A stretch of DNA of 64,000 nt from JBCCXZ01 sp965228005 (GCA_965228005.1 CBDDGV010000004.1:248001-312000), one strand, 5' to 3'. Positions 15,558 to 27,755 are shown, counted from the stretch's first letter. The notes: a model not told the origin generated them from the letters alone. Numbers and translations: made by a program.

Positions 15558-17341
15558 TTCTCTTCCAGCACGTCAAGGATGCGTCCGAGCCGCTCCTGTT
15601 CTTCACGGCGGCTGGCGCCGCTGGCGTTGTAGCGGTCGTACTGCCGGAGGATATCGGCCCCGGTAATGCGTTTGCCGAACCGCTCGACGCTCTGCTCGAA
15701 CGCCTCGGCCGCGGCGGTCCGCAGGGCGTCGTCCCCCGCGGCGCTGCTGGCGTACTCCAGCAACGCGCGCTGGCTGGGGCCGGTACCGGCGGAGGCGAGC
15801 ACCCGGATCGAGGGCTCGCCGAGCCCCGGCACGTAGACCGAACGCTCGGCGATGCGGGCGTAGCGGGGCAGCTCGTCGTAGGGGCCGGCGTCGTCCAGCA
15901 GGCCGGCCAGCCAGACGAGCGACTGAGCGGCCTGATCGATCGGCGGCTGCGCCACGCCCGGGGCGGGCAGGACCGCCTCGACGAAACCGACCAGCGCCTT
16001 GGGCACGTAGCTCTCGCCGGCGAAACGCTCCTGCGGCTTCAGCCGCATGATGGCTTCCAGGCAGGCCCAGCGGACCCGGTCGTCTTGCGAAAGCACGCCA
16101 GACACGAGCGGCGAGACCGTCTCCCCGCCCAACCCGAGCCCGGCCGACATCAGCACCGACGCGTCGCCCCGGTCGGCGAGCATCGCGGCCAGCCGTTCGA
16201 CCGGCACGACCAGGCCGTGGTCGACGGCCTGCCCGAGAGCCGTGCTCAAGCGGTCGCTCTCCAGGCCGTCGATCGCAGAACGCGTCTCGGCCGAGAGTTC
16301 CCGGCCCAGGATGTGCGCCTCGGCGATCGCGAAGACGAGCGCGCGGCGGCGGTCGGAGTCACTGGCGCCCGGCTCACGCATCAGCGCGTGCCCCACACGG
16401 GCGGCCCGCAGGACGGGCAGGTCCTTCTGGCTGATTTCCATGGGGGCGAACATCGATGTTGCCGCGTCCCACAGCCACCACGTGGCGGGGAGGTTCTCCG
16501 CCGTGAGCGTTTCTGGCCCCGCCCCCGTCTCGCGGGGGAACAGCTGTTCGGTGAGCCGGTCGAGCTCGCCTCGGAGCACGGCCGCCGGGCGCGCCACGGT
16601 CCGGGAGCCCGTCTTCCGCAAGGCGACCGCCGCGGCTTGGGCGGCCTCGTCGTCCTGCAACGCCGCGATCAGCGCCGGGGCCGCCGCGCCCAACCGCAGC
16701 TCGCCGGCCAGCTCTGCGCAGTCCCGCAGCAGTCGGCCCTCCGCGCTGTAGAGCAGCGTCAGCAGCGGCTCATCAACCGCGGGGTGCAGATCGATCAGCG
16801 CCGCGAGCAGGTAGCCGCGGGTCCGTTCGTCTTCGGTCCCGGCGAGCGCTTCCAGGCACTTCACGGCGCCGGCGGTCCCGGTGGCGGCGAGGTCCGCCAC
16901 GGCCGCCCGGCGGTCGAACGCCGAGTCGCTCGCCAGCTGGGCCACTAACCCCTGCAGCCGCTCGGGGCTCGTCAGCCGCGTGTTCGCCGCCGCGAGGCAG
17001 GAGAGCGCGAACTCCCGGGCCCCCTCGGCTTTGCTGTCCAGCCGCGCAAGCTGCAGCAGCCGCGCGGTGCCGAATTCGAGCGCCAAGTCAGCCTTCGCGT
17101 CGTCGCCGAGTCCGAGCGCTTCGAGCGCTTGGAACTCCTTCGCCGCGAGCTGGGTTTCTTCGAGATCGACGAGCGCCATCAGCACGATCATCCGCCCGCT
17201 CGGCGTGTCGCGGGGCAGCTCCAACACCGCCGCCACGGTAGGCGAAAGCGGGGCCTCCGCCCCGTCCGGCGGCAGCGTCTGAGCGTGCGTCGACGCCGCC
17301 CAAGCGAACGCCAGGCCAACACACAATAGGGGTCGCTTCAT
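15554..17341 (-). CDS. Secreted HEAT-repeat-like protein
   Basis: A 595-residue protein. Residues 1-20 (MKRPLLCVGLAFAWAASTHA) form a signal peptide with an AxA-type cleavage site. The rest is an all-helical array of ~35-residue repeats, for example 'SDSAFDRRAAVADLAATGTA', 'AAPALIAALQDDEAAQAAAV' and 'QDDRVRWACLEAIMRLKPQE', consistent with HEAT/armadillo-type repeats. No catalytic motif is visible. It starts 3 bases after argH and overlaps the sigma-54 activator gene, so it is in the same operon. A periplasmic scaffold role is a reasonable inference. Confidence 0.75.
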   Translation of the reverse strand: MKRPLLCVGLAFAWAASTHAQTLPPDGAEAPLSPTVAAVLELPRDTPSGRMIVLMALVDLEETQLAAKEFQALEALGLGDDAKADLALEFGTARLLQLARLDSKAEGAREFALSCLAAANTRLTSPERLQGLVAQLASDSAFDRRAAVADLAATGTAGAVKCLEALAGTEDERTRGYLLAALIDLHPAVDEPLLTLLYSAEGRLLRDCAELAGELRLGAAAPALIAALQDDEAAQAAAVALRKTGSRTVARPAAVLRGELDRLTEQLFPRETGAGPETLTAENLPATWWLWDAATSMFAPMEISQKDLPVLRAARVGHALMREPGASDSDRRRALVFAIAEAHILGRELSAETRSAIDGLESDRLSTALGQAVDHGLVVPVERLAAMLADRGDASVLMSAGLGLGGETVSPLVSGVLSQDDRVRWACLEAIMRLKPQERFAGESYVPKALVGFVEAVLPAPGVAQPPIDQAAQSLVWLAGLLDDAGPYDELPRYARIAERSVYVPGLGEPSIRVLASAGTGPSQRALLEYASSAAGDDALRTAAAEAFEQSVERFGKRITGADILRQYDRYNASGASRREEQERLGRILDVLEEK

Positions 17342-17344
17342 GCC

Positions 17345-18751
17345 TCAAGCCTCCAGCTTCTGTTGCCACCGCTTCCATTGCCGTTCGACTTGGGCCGGCG
17401 CGGTCGAACCCTCGCTCACGAACGCCTCGAGCGCCCGCTCGGTGCCGAGCACTCCGTAGACGCTGTCGTCCAGCTCCGCGTGCGCCGCCTGAAACTCCTG
17501 AAGCGAGAGTTCCGCCAGCGGCACGCCGCGGGACATCGCCGTCGCCACCAGCCCGCCGATCACCTCGTGCGCCGTCCGTTGCGGCACGCCTAGCTTGATG
17601 AGGTGTTCCATCAGCGTGGTGGCGTCGAGGTAGCCGCGCTCCAGGCCCTCGGCGATCCGGTCCCGGTTGAGTTCCGCCCCGGCCACGACCGCGGCGGCTA
17701 GCTCCAGGCAGGCCTCCACCGTGTCGGCCGAGTCGAACACCCGCGGCTTGTCTTCCTGCAGGTCGCGGTTGTAGGCGAGCGGCAGGCCCTTCAGCAGCAC
17801 CATCAGGCTCTGCAGGTTGCCGACCACCCGACCCGTCTTGCCGCGGGTGAGCTCCAGCACGTCGGGGTTGATCTTCTGCGGCATGATCGACGAGCCGGTG
17901 CAGTACGCCTGCGGCAGGCGGATGAAGCCGAATTCGGTCGTGGCCCAGAGGATCCACTCCTCGGCCCACGTGCTCAGGTGCAGTGCGATCACCGCCAGCG
18001 CCGAGGCGAACTCGACGGCGAAGTCGCGGTCGCTCGACGAGTCGAGGCTGTTGGCCACAATGCCCTCAAAGCCGAGGGCGTCGGCCACGTGCTGCCGGTC
18101 GATGTCGATCGTGGTGCCGGCCAGTGCGGCGGTCCCCAGCGGGAGGTGGTTCACCCGCCGGCGGCAGTCGGCGAGCCGGCCGCGGTCGCGGTCGAACTTC
18201 TCGCAGTAGGCCAGCCAGTAGTGGGCCGCCAGCACGGGCTGGGCCCGCTGCAGGTGCGTGTAGCCGGGGAGGATGACGCCGCAGTCCTGCTCGCACCGCG
18301 CGACGAAGGCCCGCTGCAGGTCGGCCAACAGGGCGTCGGTGCGGTCGATCGCGTCTCGGATCCAGAGCCGGAAATCGGTCGAAACCTGGTCGTTGCGGCT
18401 CCGCCCGGTGTGCAGCTTGCGGCCGACGTCGCCGATGCGGTCGATCAACGCCCGCTCGATGTTCATGTGCACGTCTTCCAGTTCCGGGCGGTACCGGAAG
18501 CTGCCGGCGGCGATCTCGCCGCGGATCGCCTCGAGCCCGGCGACGATCTGGTCGCACTCTTCGGGCGTCAGGACGCCCTGCTTGGCGAGCATCTGGGCGT
18601 GGGCCACCGATCCGCGCACGTCCTGCCCGTAGAGTCGGCAATCGAAGCTGACGCTCTCGCTAAACCGCTCGACGCGGGGGTCGGTGGAGTCCTGAAAGAC
18701 GCCGGCCCATGCTTTCTGGGGGGGACTCTTGGTCACAATGCCTGGAGTCAT
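17345..18751 (-). CDS. argH: Argininosuccinate lyase
   Basis: About 468 residues. The enzyme cleaves argininosuccinate to arginine and fumarate in arginine synthesis. Marks of the fumarase/aspartase superfamily include 'DVHMNIERALIDRIGDVGRK', 'LHTGRSRNDQVSTDFRLW', PGYTHLQRAQPV and the signature GSSIMPQKINPD, with isoleucine in place of the common lysine. The ATG at 18751 is preferred; in-frame ATG 18760 and GTG 18781 are alternatives and none has a clear ribosome-binding site. It is the first gene of the argH-HEAT-activator-hemX-hemA unit. Confidence 0.96.
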   Translation of the reverse strand: MTPGIVTKSPPQKAWAGVFQDSTDPRVERFSESVSFDCRLYGQDVRGSVAHAQMLAKQGVLTPEECDQIVAGLEAIRGEIAAGSFRYRPELEDVHMNIERALIDRIGDVGRKLHTGRSRNDQVSTDFRLWIRDAIDRTDALLADLQRAFVARCEQDCGVILPGYTHLQRAQPVLAAHYWLAYCEKFDRDRGRLADCRRRVNHLPLGTAALAGTTIDIDRQHVADALGFEGIVANSLDSSSDRDFAVEFASALAVIALHLSTWAEEWILWATTEFGFIRLPQAYCTGSSIMPQKINPDVLELTRGKTGRVVGNLQSLMVLLKGLPLAYNRDLQEDKPRVFDSADTVEACLELAAAVVAGAELNRDRIAEGLERGYLDATTLMEHLIKLGVPQRTAHEVIGGLVATAMSRGVPLAELSLQEFQAAHAELDDSVYGVLGTERALEAFVSEGSTAPAQVERQWKRWQQKLEA

Positions 18752-19117
18752 CGGTCGCATGGAGCGGGTGCGCCGCCGCACACGCCGCTAGTGTTCGTGC
18801 GCACGGGCATCCGCAGAAGTATCCCAAGCTGCTTACAGTAAACAGCTTAGGGAATCGAGTCAATCCGGCGCGGCACGGCTCGCCCGAAAAATGGGCAACG
18901 CCCACGCGCCCGGTCGGCCTCCGTGGAAGCTGCCGTAGTGGGAGACACGAGTCGCTCGGCACGGGTGCGGCAGGCAGCCGGATTTTGTCCCCATGATTTC
19001 ATTTCTGTTGGGACCGCAAGATTGGCCAGAGACCTGCGAATAAGCGCATGCCAACAGATAAGATGGAACCTGGCGACAGTGGTTTCTCAGAGCGATTCCC
19101 TGAGCGAGGGCGGGATC
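18752..19117. other. Intergenic region with a palindrome (18826-18848)
   Basis: A 366-bp divergent spacer between argH (minus) and the first small membrane protein (plus). The one notable element is a 23-bp near-perfect palindrome, AAGCTG-C-TTAC-A-GTAA-A-CAGCTT at 18826-18848, about 75 bases upstream of argH, which could be an operator or a hairpin. No gene is supported. Confidence 0.4.
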
Positions 19118-19399
19118 ATGTCGAGTATCGTCGAAGGCATCAATCAGCTTGGCGTCCCGTTTAGCTTTGTGATCTGGATTGTGGTGATCTGCTGCGCAGC
19201 AGGTGCGTTCACTTCGCTCGCCAAAGAGTTGCGGAAGTTCGCCTGCCACCGACAGGACATCATCTTCAAGCGCGAGCTGGTCGACCGCGGTTTGGAGGCC
19301 GAAGAGGTCGAGCGGATCGTCCACGATCCGAGCCCTCGCCGGTCGCGATCCGAAGCGGAATCGAAAGGAATGCAGGAAACGGAGGTCTACCACGGCTAG
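19118..19399 (+). CDS. Small membrane protein 1 of a tandem paralogue trio
   Basis: A 93-residue protein with one transmembrane helix (about residues 14-33, 'FSFVIWIVVICCAAGAF') followed by a basic stretch and an amphipathic helix, FKRELVDRGLEAEEVERIV. The two following genes have the same plan and the same K-x3-x-DRG-x-EE/DE-hydrophobic motif, so the trio arose by duplication. The protein is probably anchored with its motif helix in the cytoplasm. The start at ATG 19118 is preceded by a purine-rich GAGGG. Family function is unknown to me. Confidence 0.7.
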   Translation: MSSIVEGINQLGVPFSFVIWIVVICCAAGAFTSLAKELRKFACHRQDIIFKRELVDRGLEAEEVERIVHDPSPRRSRSEAESKGMQETEVYHG

Positions 19400-19477
19400 G
19401 GCCGACGAGCGGAGGAGCAGCGACTTCCTACTTCCATTCTGGCAGCCTCAGCCCATTAGACACGGAGCACTCGACCG

Positions 19478-19834
19478 ATGACCGTTCTGCCGACAACGCT
19501 GCTGCCCATAGCCACCACCTTCGGGGAGTTCTGGGAGGGGATCCCTTCGCCGGACCGTCCGCTGGTGCTGCTGATCACGCTGCTGATCGTGGCCTCTCTG
19601 GTGATGGGCGTGGCCGCGTCGGCCGCCCGGGTCGTGAACACGGTGCACCGCCGGCGGGTGGAGGCCGACCTCAAGCAGGACATGCTCGACCGCGGGATGA
19701 GCGTCGACGAGATCGAACGCATGATCAAGCTGACCGCCGACTCCGATAACCTGTGCCCGCAACCGGGCAAGAAGATGAAACAGGGCGCTAGCCGCCCACA
19801 AGCCTCCGGGCGAAGGGAGCCCTCTCATGCCTGA
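19478..19834 (+). CDS. Small membrane protein 2 of a tandem paralogue trio
   Basis: A 118-residue protein. A transmembrane helix spans about residues 29-48 ('LVLLITLLIVASLVMGVAAS'), followed by the motif helix LKQDMLDRGMSVDEIERMI. Its last codons overlap the start of the third member by 8 bases. The C-terminal ~35 residues are a basic, disordered tail absent from member 3. The motif is shared with 19118-19399 and 19827-20141. Confidence 0.72.
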   Translation: MTVLPTTLLPIATTFGEFWEGIPSPDRPLVLLITLLIVASLVMGVAASAARVVNTVHRRRVEADLKQDMLDRGMSVDEIERMIKLTADSDNLCPQPGKKMKQGASRPQASGRREPSHA

Positions 19835-20141
19835 CCTCACTTTGCTTGCAACGACAGCGGGCGGCTGGTTCGACGGATTCCAAGCCGACGACCGTTTTGC
19901 GCTCACCGTGGTCGCCCTCGGCTGCACGACCGCGGTCGTGATTTTCTGCATCATCGGCGTCTCTCACCTGGTGGAGTCGCTCCGCAAGAACAACGCGGTG
20001 ATGGAACTGAAGCGCGACATGCTCGACCGGGGGATGTCGGCTCAAGAAATCAAGGAAGTGATCGAGGCCGCCCCGATGCCCGAAAACGGTTTCGACCGCA
20101 TGATGGCCAATTGGGGCTCGAAACAGGGCAACAAGAAGTAG
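19827..20141 (+). CDS. Small membrane protein 3 of a tandem paralogue trio
   Basis: A 104-residue protein with one transmembrane helix (about residues 25-45) and the motif helix LKRDMLDRGMSAQEIKEVI. It starts within the end of member 2 and lies 87 bases upstream of the ECF sigma factor gene on the same strand. The strong similarity of the cytoplasmic helix in all three proteins suggests a common partner. Whether they act on the neighbouring sigma factor is speculation. Confidence 0.72.
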   Translation: MPDLTLLATTAGGWFDGFQADDRFALTVVALGCTTAVVIFCIIGVSHLVESLRKNNAVMELKRDMLDRGMSAQEIKEVIEAAPMPENGFDRMMANWGSKQGNKK

Positions 20142-20228
20142 TCTCCGTCCGCGGTTTTTTCCGGTCTACACGGTTTCTGCGGTCCACTCCCGTGCGGCTG
20201 TGCCTCTAATACTCTGAAGAGGCCAGCC

Positions 20229-21035
20229 ATGCACCGACTCATCCAGCAGACCCCCTCCCCTGTCGACAACGGCAACGAAGGGGAAGACGACCGCGGCCCC
20301 GCCGCGCCGATCGCGGCCAACGACCGCGAGCTGCTGATGCGGTTCTGCACCCGCGGCGACGAGGCGGCGTTCGCCGAGCTGGTCGAGCGGCACTCCGGGC
20401 TCGTGTGGGTCGCGGTGTGGCAGGTGCTGCGTCACCGGCAGGACGTGGAAGACGCCTTCCAGGCGACCTTTCTCATCCTCGCCCGCCGCAGCGCAACGAT
20501 CCGCGGCCGCGACAGCATCGCCGGGTGGCTGCACCGCGTGGCGTTCCGCACAGCGCTGGCCGTGCGGCGTAAGCGCGGCGACGCGAAGCCCCTGAACGGC
20601 GAGGCCGACACGCTGGTGGCGCCGGAGGCCGAGCAGCTCGCGGCGATCGGCGCGCACGAAGAGCGGTCGCTGCTCTTGGAAGAGCTGCGGGCGCTGCCGG
20701 AGCGGTACCAGCTGCCGATCACACTCTGCTACCTGGAGCAACGGACCCGCGGCGAGGCGGCCGACGAGCTGGGCCTGAGCGTCGCGGCCGTGAAGGGCCG
20801 GCTAGCCCGCGGCAAGCAGATGCTCCGCGCGCGGCTCGCCCGGCGGGGCGTCGGCCTGTCGACGGCGGTGGCGGCGCTGGCCGCCCCGCTGGCGGAGGCT
20901 CAAGCGGCCGTCGCTACCGGCGCGACCGCTGCGCTGGCTGCCGCCGCCAACGGCTCGGCGCCCGGCGGCGTCTCAGGCGGCGGGCTGGAGGGCGTTTCCC
21001 AAACGGCGATTAAGGAGCGAAGGCGATGGCGCTGA
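20229..21035 (+). CDS. ECF-type RNA polymerase sigma factor
   Basis: A 268-residue sigma factor. Region 2 is 'AFAELVERHSGLVWVAVWQV' through 'DVEDAFQATFLILARRSATI' (about 47-95); region 4 is 'RALPERYQLPITLCYLEQRT' then 'GEAADELGLSVAAVKGRLAR' (about 157-198). Region 3 is absent, as in group 4 sigma factors. Residues after ~206 form an alanine-rich extension resembling the C-terminal tails of planctomycete ECF groups, ending in a basic tip. The last 10 bases overlap the next gene. No canonical anti-sigma gene is adjacent. Confidence 0.92.
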   Translation: MHRLIQQTPSPVDNGNEGEDDRGPAAPIAANDRELLMRFCTRGDEAAFAELVERHSGLVWVAVWQVLRHRQDVEDAFQATFLILARRSATIRGRDSIAGWLHRVAFRTALAVRRKRGDAKPLNGEADTLVAPEAEQLAAIGAHEERSLLLEELRALPERYQLPITLCYLEQRTRGEAADELGLSVAAVKGRLARGKQMLRARLARRGVGLSTAVAALAAPLAEAQAAVATGATAALAAAANGSAPGGVSGGGLEGVSQTAIKERRRWR

Positions 21036-23659
21036 ACGCACTGATGAAACCCGCCGCGGCGGTCTTTGTGGCGGCAACCCTGGGCGTGGCGGGGCTCGTC
21101 GCCGGCGAGCCGGAGGACCAGCCGGTCGCGGGCGTCGCCCCCGACCACGCCATCAACCTGCAGGCCGCCGCCACGGAGCTCTCCCCGCCGACGCCGCCTG
21201 TTGTTGCGGGCTTCACGGCCCCGGCGATCGTTGACGAGAAGGTTTTGCAGGCCGGGCCACAAGTCCAACCGCCCGCGACCGCCTCGGACTTTACGGCGGA
21301 CCGGCCTAAGATCGAGCCCGTCGACATTGTCGTGCAGGGTCCAGGCCAGTGGGCTTCCAGGCCGGCGGCTCCGACTCCTCCCGTCGTCCCCGTCACCAAG
21401 ACCGGCCGCAAGCGACTCGAATTGGAGCTCGACCACTGGCGGCTGAGGGCGGAGGGATTGAACAGGAAAGCCGAGGCCGAAGAGATGCGGGCAGATGTCA
21501 TCGGTCAGCTCATGGAGAAGACCGGGGCTTCGGAGGGCCAGCGTGTGGACGCGATCTCAGCACGGGCGGAGGCGATTCTGCTGCGGGCCGACGCGAAGCT
21601 CGCCGAAGCCAAGGCGATGGAGCTGGAGGAGAAACTCAAGCAGCCGACCGCGTCGGTGACGTTTCCACAAGGCGCAGACCCGCGCCTCTACGCCGAAGCG
21701 GGAACGGTCCGCTCCACGTCTCCGCAGCGTCTGGCAGTGGGGGATCGAATCATCGCGCAGTTCCAATTTCAGCACTACGACGAGGGCAGGATTCCTAGAG
21801 TGAGGTTGAAGCTCGACGAAGAAGGCCGCGTAAACGTGTTGAGCGGATTGAACCTGCCGCGACCGATCGACGGCGTCGTGATGCTCGCCGGCTACGACAC
21901 GCTTGAGGCTGCACGCGCAATCGAGCGGCATCTTGCCAAGGAGTTGCCAGAGAACCCGGTCAGAGTGACGGTGGAAAGGATAGGCGACCGGGCGATACCG
22001 ACCCCGGCGGAACCTCTCGGGCGGCAGTCCAGCATAAGCCCGCCCGCCGTTCCGACCCCGCCTCAGTTTCCGCCGAGCGCTGTCTTCAAGACCGATCCCA
22101 CGCCGCACCGCATCACGGTGGGCGATCAACTGCTCGTCCGTGCGATGGGGACCTTCCCCGAACAGCCGCTCGACGGCCCCATCACGGTCGAGGCCTCGGG
22201 CACGCTTCCGCTCGGCCCCGCCTACGGCCGGGTGAACGTGGTCGGCATGACGCTTGTTGAGGCCGAGAAGGCGATCATCGAGAAGCTCGCGGAAGTCCTC
22301 AATGACGTCGATGTCCAAGTGACGCTCTTGCGGGCCGCCGGCCGTGCTAAATGGGTGTTACCCCCCGGACCGCAGAACTACTCAGAGCGCGCCGCCTACA
22401 GGTCCTGGCCGACGGCTTCGCAGCAACTGACGCGGGTGATCAGCGCCAAGAGCGATGCTGAGGAAGAAGCTATCTCGTCTGGGCACGAACCCGTCCGTAT
22501 CGTGCTGGGCCCCAGGCTGTTCCGCGAGGGCGATTCCATCGAGATCACAAGAGTGCTGGCCAGTTCCCCGCGCCTCGAACCGGGAGACAGCGTCGTCGTG
22601 TCCGGCCGGGTGCGGCTGTCAAGCCGCGACGCCGGGGACCTTTCTCTCTACCTGACGCAAACGGAATCAAGAGTGGGGACGAAGCCAGACGCTGCGCAGA
22701 TCTTGCGTATGGAGAGGGGCGTCCAGGAGTTCACGCTCAAGAAGACCATCCGCCATCGCGGCGCGTTGCACATCACGTTCTACGACCCCGCCTCCGGCAA
22801 GCCTTTCGGCGGCGTCTACTTCGGCACCAAGGAGCAGATGGAGAGCATCGCCGAGTGGGACCTCAGCTACTACCTGGATGAAAGCCCCGCATCCTCCTCC
22901 GAATCGGCACGCACTAGTCTCCAAAACGCTGACACCAGGCCCCGCATGCAGGTCATCGAACAACGCCAGGGCCTGAGCGCGATGGACCGGCTCGTCGAGC
23001 TCCAGCGGGAGAAGGTCGAAGCCGTTCGTGTCGAAGTACAGAAGCTCCGCGAATCCAGCCGGCAAGTCCAACTCGACCTGCAGCGGCGAAAGGAACTCCA
23101 CAAAGAGGGAATCGAGTCGGAGCACCGTTTGCAAGCAGCACAAGCAAAGCTGCACGAAGCTCAATCAAGGGTGGCGAGTGTAGAAGCGAAGCTCAAGGAC
23201 GCCGAAATCGATCTGGCTCGGGCGGAGTCCGAGCAGTCGGTCACAGCAGCATTGACGGGCTACCCCGGGTTCTCGACGACACAGCCCGGCGATGCCCGAA
23301 GGACGCGACAGGTTGACCATATTGCTGAGTTCCAGGCTCAGCTCGACGCCCGCGAAGCGTCGCTCAAGAAGCAGGTCCAGAACCTCAAGGCCGAGCTCAG
23401 CAAGAGAGACACCGAGCTGCAGAAGCGGGACGCCGAGCTCGCGAAGCGGCAAGTCGAATTGCAGAAGCGGGAGATCGAGGAAGCCAAGCAGCGGGCCGAG
23501 CTGCAGAAGCGTGGAGCCGAGAAAGCCAAGGAGCAGTCCCAGACACAAACTTCGACCGCGGCGACCGAGAAGCTCAAGGCAGAGCTGGCCAAGCTCCAGG
23601 CCGAGCTCGCCAAGCGGGAAGAACAAATCCGTCAGCTCAAGGAAGCCGAAATCAAATAG
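21026..23659 (+). CDS. Wza-like export domain protein with long C-terminal coiled coil
   Basis: An 877-residue protein starting at ATG 21026 with an AAGGAG ribosome-binding site 8 bases upstream. Residues 1-27 are a signal peptide. Two polysaccharide-export-like segments lie at about 234-318 ('RLAVGDRIIAQFQFQHYDEG...VRVTVERIGDR') and 360-436 ('HRITVGDQLLVRAMGTFPEQ...DVQVTLLRA'), each ending like the Wza/BexD family. A beta-rich section follows, then from about 680 a coiled coil rich in repeated KRDAEL/KREIEE heptads to the C-terminus. It overlaps the ECF sigma gene. Combining export-type domains with a long coiled coil is atypical for Wza and may represent an envelope sensor. Confidence 0.65.
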   Translation: MALNALMKPAAAVFVAATLGVAGLVAGEPEDQPVAGVAPDHAINLQAAATELSPPTPPVVAGFTAPAIVDEKVLQAGPQVQPPATASDFTADRPKIEPVDIVVQGPGQWASRPAAPTPPVVPVTKTGRKRLELELDHWRLRAEGLNRKAEAEEMRADVIGQLMEKTGASEGQRVDAISARAEAILLRADAKLAEAKAMELEEKLKQPTASVTFPQGADPRLYAEAGTVRSTSPQRLAVGDRIIAQFQFQHYDEGRIPRVRLKLDEEGRVNVLSGLNLPRPIDGVVMLAGYDTLEAARAIERHLAKELPENPVRVTVERIGDRAIPTPAEPLGRQSSISPPAVPTPPQFPPSAVFKTDPTPHRITVGDQLLVRAMGTFPEQPLDGPITVEASGTLPLGPAYGRVNVVGMTLVEAEKAIIEKLAEVLNDVDVQVTLLRAAGRAKWVLPPGPQNYSERAAYRSWPTASQQLTRVISAKSDAEEEAISSGHEPVRIVLGPRLFREGDSIEITRVLASSPRLEPGDSVVVSGRVRLSSRDAGDLSLYLTQTESRVGTKPDAAQILRMERGVQEFTLKKTIRHRGALHITFYDPASGKPFGGVYFGTKEQMESIAEWDLSYYLDESPASSSESARTSLQNADTRPRMQVIEQRQGLSAMDRLVELQREKVEAVRVEVQKLRESSRQVQLDLQRRKELHKEGIESEHRLQAAQAKLHEAQSRVASVEAKLKDAEIDLARAESEQSVTAALTGYPGFSTTQPGDARRTRQVDHIAEFQAQLDAREASLKKQVQNLKAELSKRDTELQKRDAELAKRQVELQKREIEEAKQRAELQKRGAEKAKEQSQTQTSTAATEKLKAELAKLQAELAKREEQIRQLKEAEIK

Positions 23660-23673
23660 CGCCCACGCACTTC

Positions 23674-23922
23674 TCAGCCGCGCCACACCTGCAGGACCTC
23701 GACCACCTGGTCCTCGGCACGCACCGTGAAGGTCACCCCGAGCGGCGCCACGACCAACAACCGGTCACCGTAGAACTCTTCGCCTTTGCTCTCCGGGTCC
23801 TCGGCCAAGACCGCGTCGATACTGTTTGCGGCCGCAGTCAGCGTGGTCCGGTCCGACGACGCAAGCCACAACGCCGCCAGCTCGTCAGCCGCCGCTGGGT
23901 GCCAGGTGACCGTGAATCTCAA
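23674..23922 (-). CDS. ParE/RelE-like toxin
   Basis: An 82-residue protein with the small RelE/ParE fold: 'MRFTVTWHPAAADELAALWL' at the N-terminus and 'RLLVVAPLGVTFTVRAEDQV' with a final VLQVWRG strand. Such toxins cut ribosome-associated mRNA (RelE) or poison gyrase (ParE). It is preceded by the antitoxin gene with a 4-base ATGA overlap. Key RelE catalytic residues are not conserved clearly, so the target is uncertain. Confidence 0.75.
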   Translation of the reverse strand: MRFTVTWHPAAADELAALWLASSDRTTLTAAANSIDAVLAEDPESKGEEFYGDRLLVVAPLGVTFTVRAEDQVVEVLQVWRG

Positions 23923-24173
23923 GGCCGCTCGTCCGCGTCGTTCAGCCGATTCAGCACCTCGGGCGTGGTGAGCCGAGCTTCCCCGGAGGCCTTCCTGCGG
24001 TCTTTCTCGTCGCGGTCGAGGTGGGCCGCGGCCGCGGCGTAGAGGGCGGCCGTCTGTTCTTCGCTCGGCGAGAAGTAGCCGATCACCTTGCCGTCCGCAT
24101 CGCGCAGGGCCGTGAGCCCCCTGAGCGTGGTGAGCGACTGTGTTAAGCCCGGATCGAGAGTGAACTCATTCAT
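23919..24173 (-). CDS. Antitoxin partner of the ParE/RelE-like toxin
   Basis: An 84-residue protein (MNEFTLDPGLTQSLTTLRGL...) starting at ATG 24173. The segment TALRDADGKVIGYFSPSEEQ resembles a compact beta-hairpin DNA-binding domain, and the C-terminal helix is highly charged. It precedes and overlaps the toxin, the normal order. It is unusually close to the carB promoter region (about 130 bases), transcribed away from it. Confidence 0.7.
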   Translation of the reverse strand: MNEFTLDPGLTQSLTTLRGLTALRDADGKVIGYFSPSEEQTAALYAAAAAHLDRDEKDRRKASGEARLTTPEVLNRLNDADERP

Positions 24174-24309
24174 CGATTGTGACCTCGGATACGTCGTCCG
24201 AACGCAGCCTGCCATTATACGCTGACGCCGTGTCCGGGCGAATGTTGGTCAGTTCCGGGGAGCTTGGCGGCCGGCGCTTTCTCTAACCCACTCTTCGCTT
24301 TGGCAACAC

Positions 24310-24339
24310 TTGCCGGCGCCCGCAACTGCGGGCTACGAT
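24310..24339 (+). promoter_or_regulatory. Promoter TTGCCG-N18-TACGAT for carB
   Basis: A -35-like TTGCCG at 24310-24315 and a -10-like TACGAT at 24334-24339 with 18 bases between. The distance to the GTG start of carB is about 80 bases. No attenuator is obvious. Confidence 0.45.
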
Positions 24340-24418
24340 GGGCGGAATTTGCCTGGGTGCCCAGTTCCCAACCACAGGGAACTGGCCCCTGCCCGCCCCA
24401 ACCCTGCTGCGTGTTGCC

Positions 24419-27694
<3,276 letters not shown>

Positions 27695-27755
27695 GGTCGG
27701 CGCCCGCCTTGCGGTGCGCACCGTAGTGGCCGTTTCACCTCAAGGCCCGCACGCC

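Noticed and set aside
21001..21035. Frameshift joining the ECF sigma factor with the downstream export-like gene
   Set aside because: Fused ECF proteins are known in planctomycetes, but the downstream gene has its own AAGGAG ribosome-binding site and signal peptide, and a stop codon separates the frames, so two genes are more likely.
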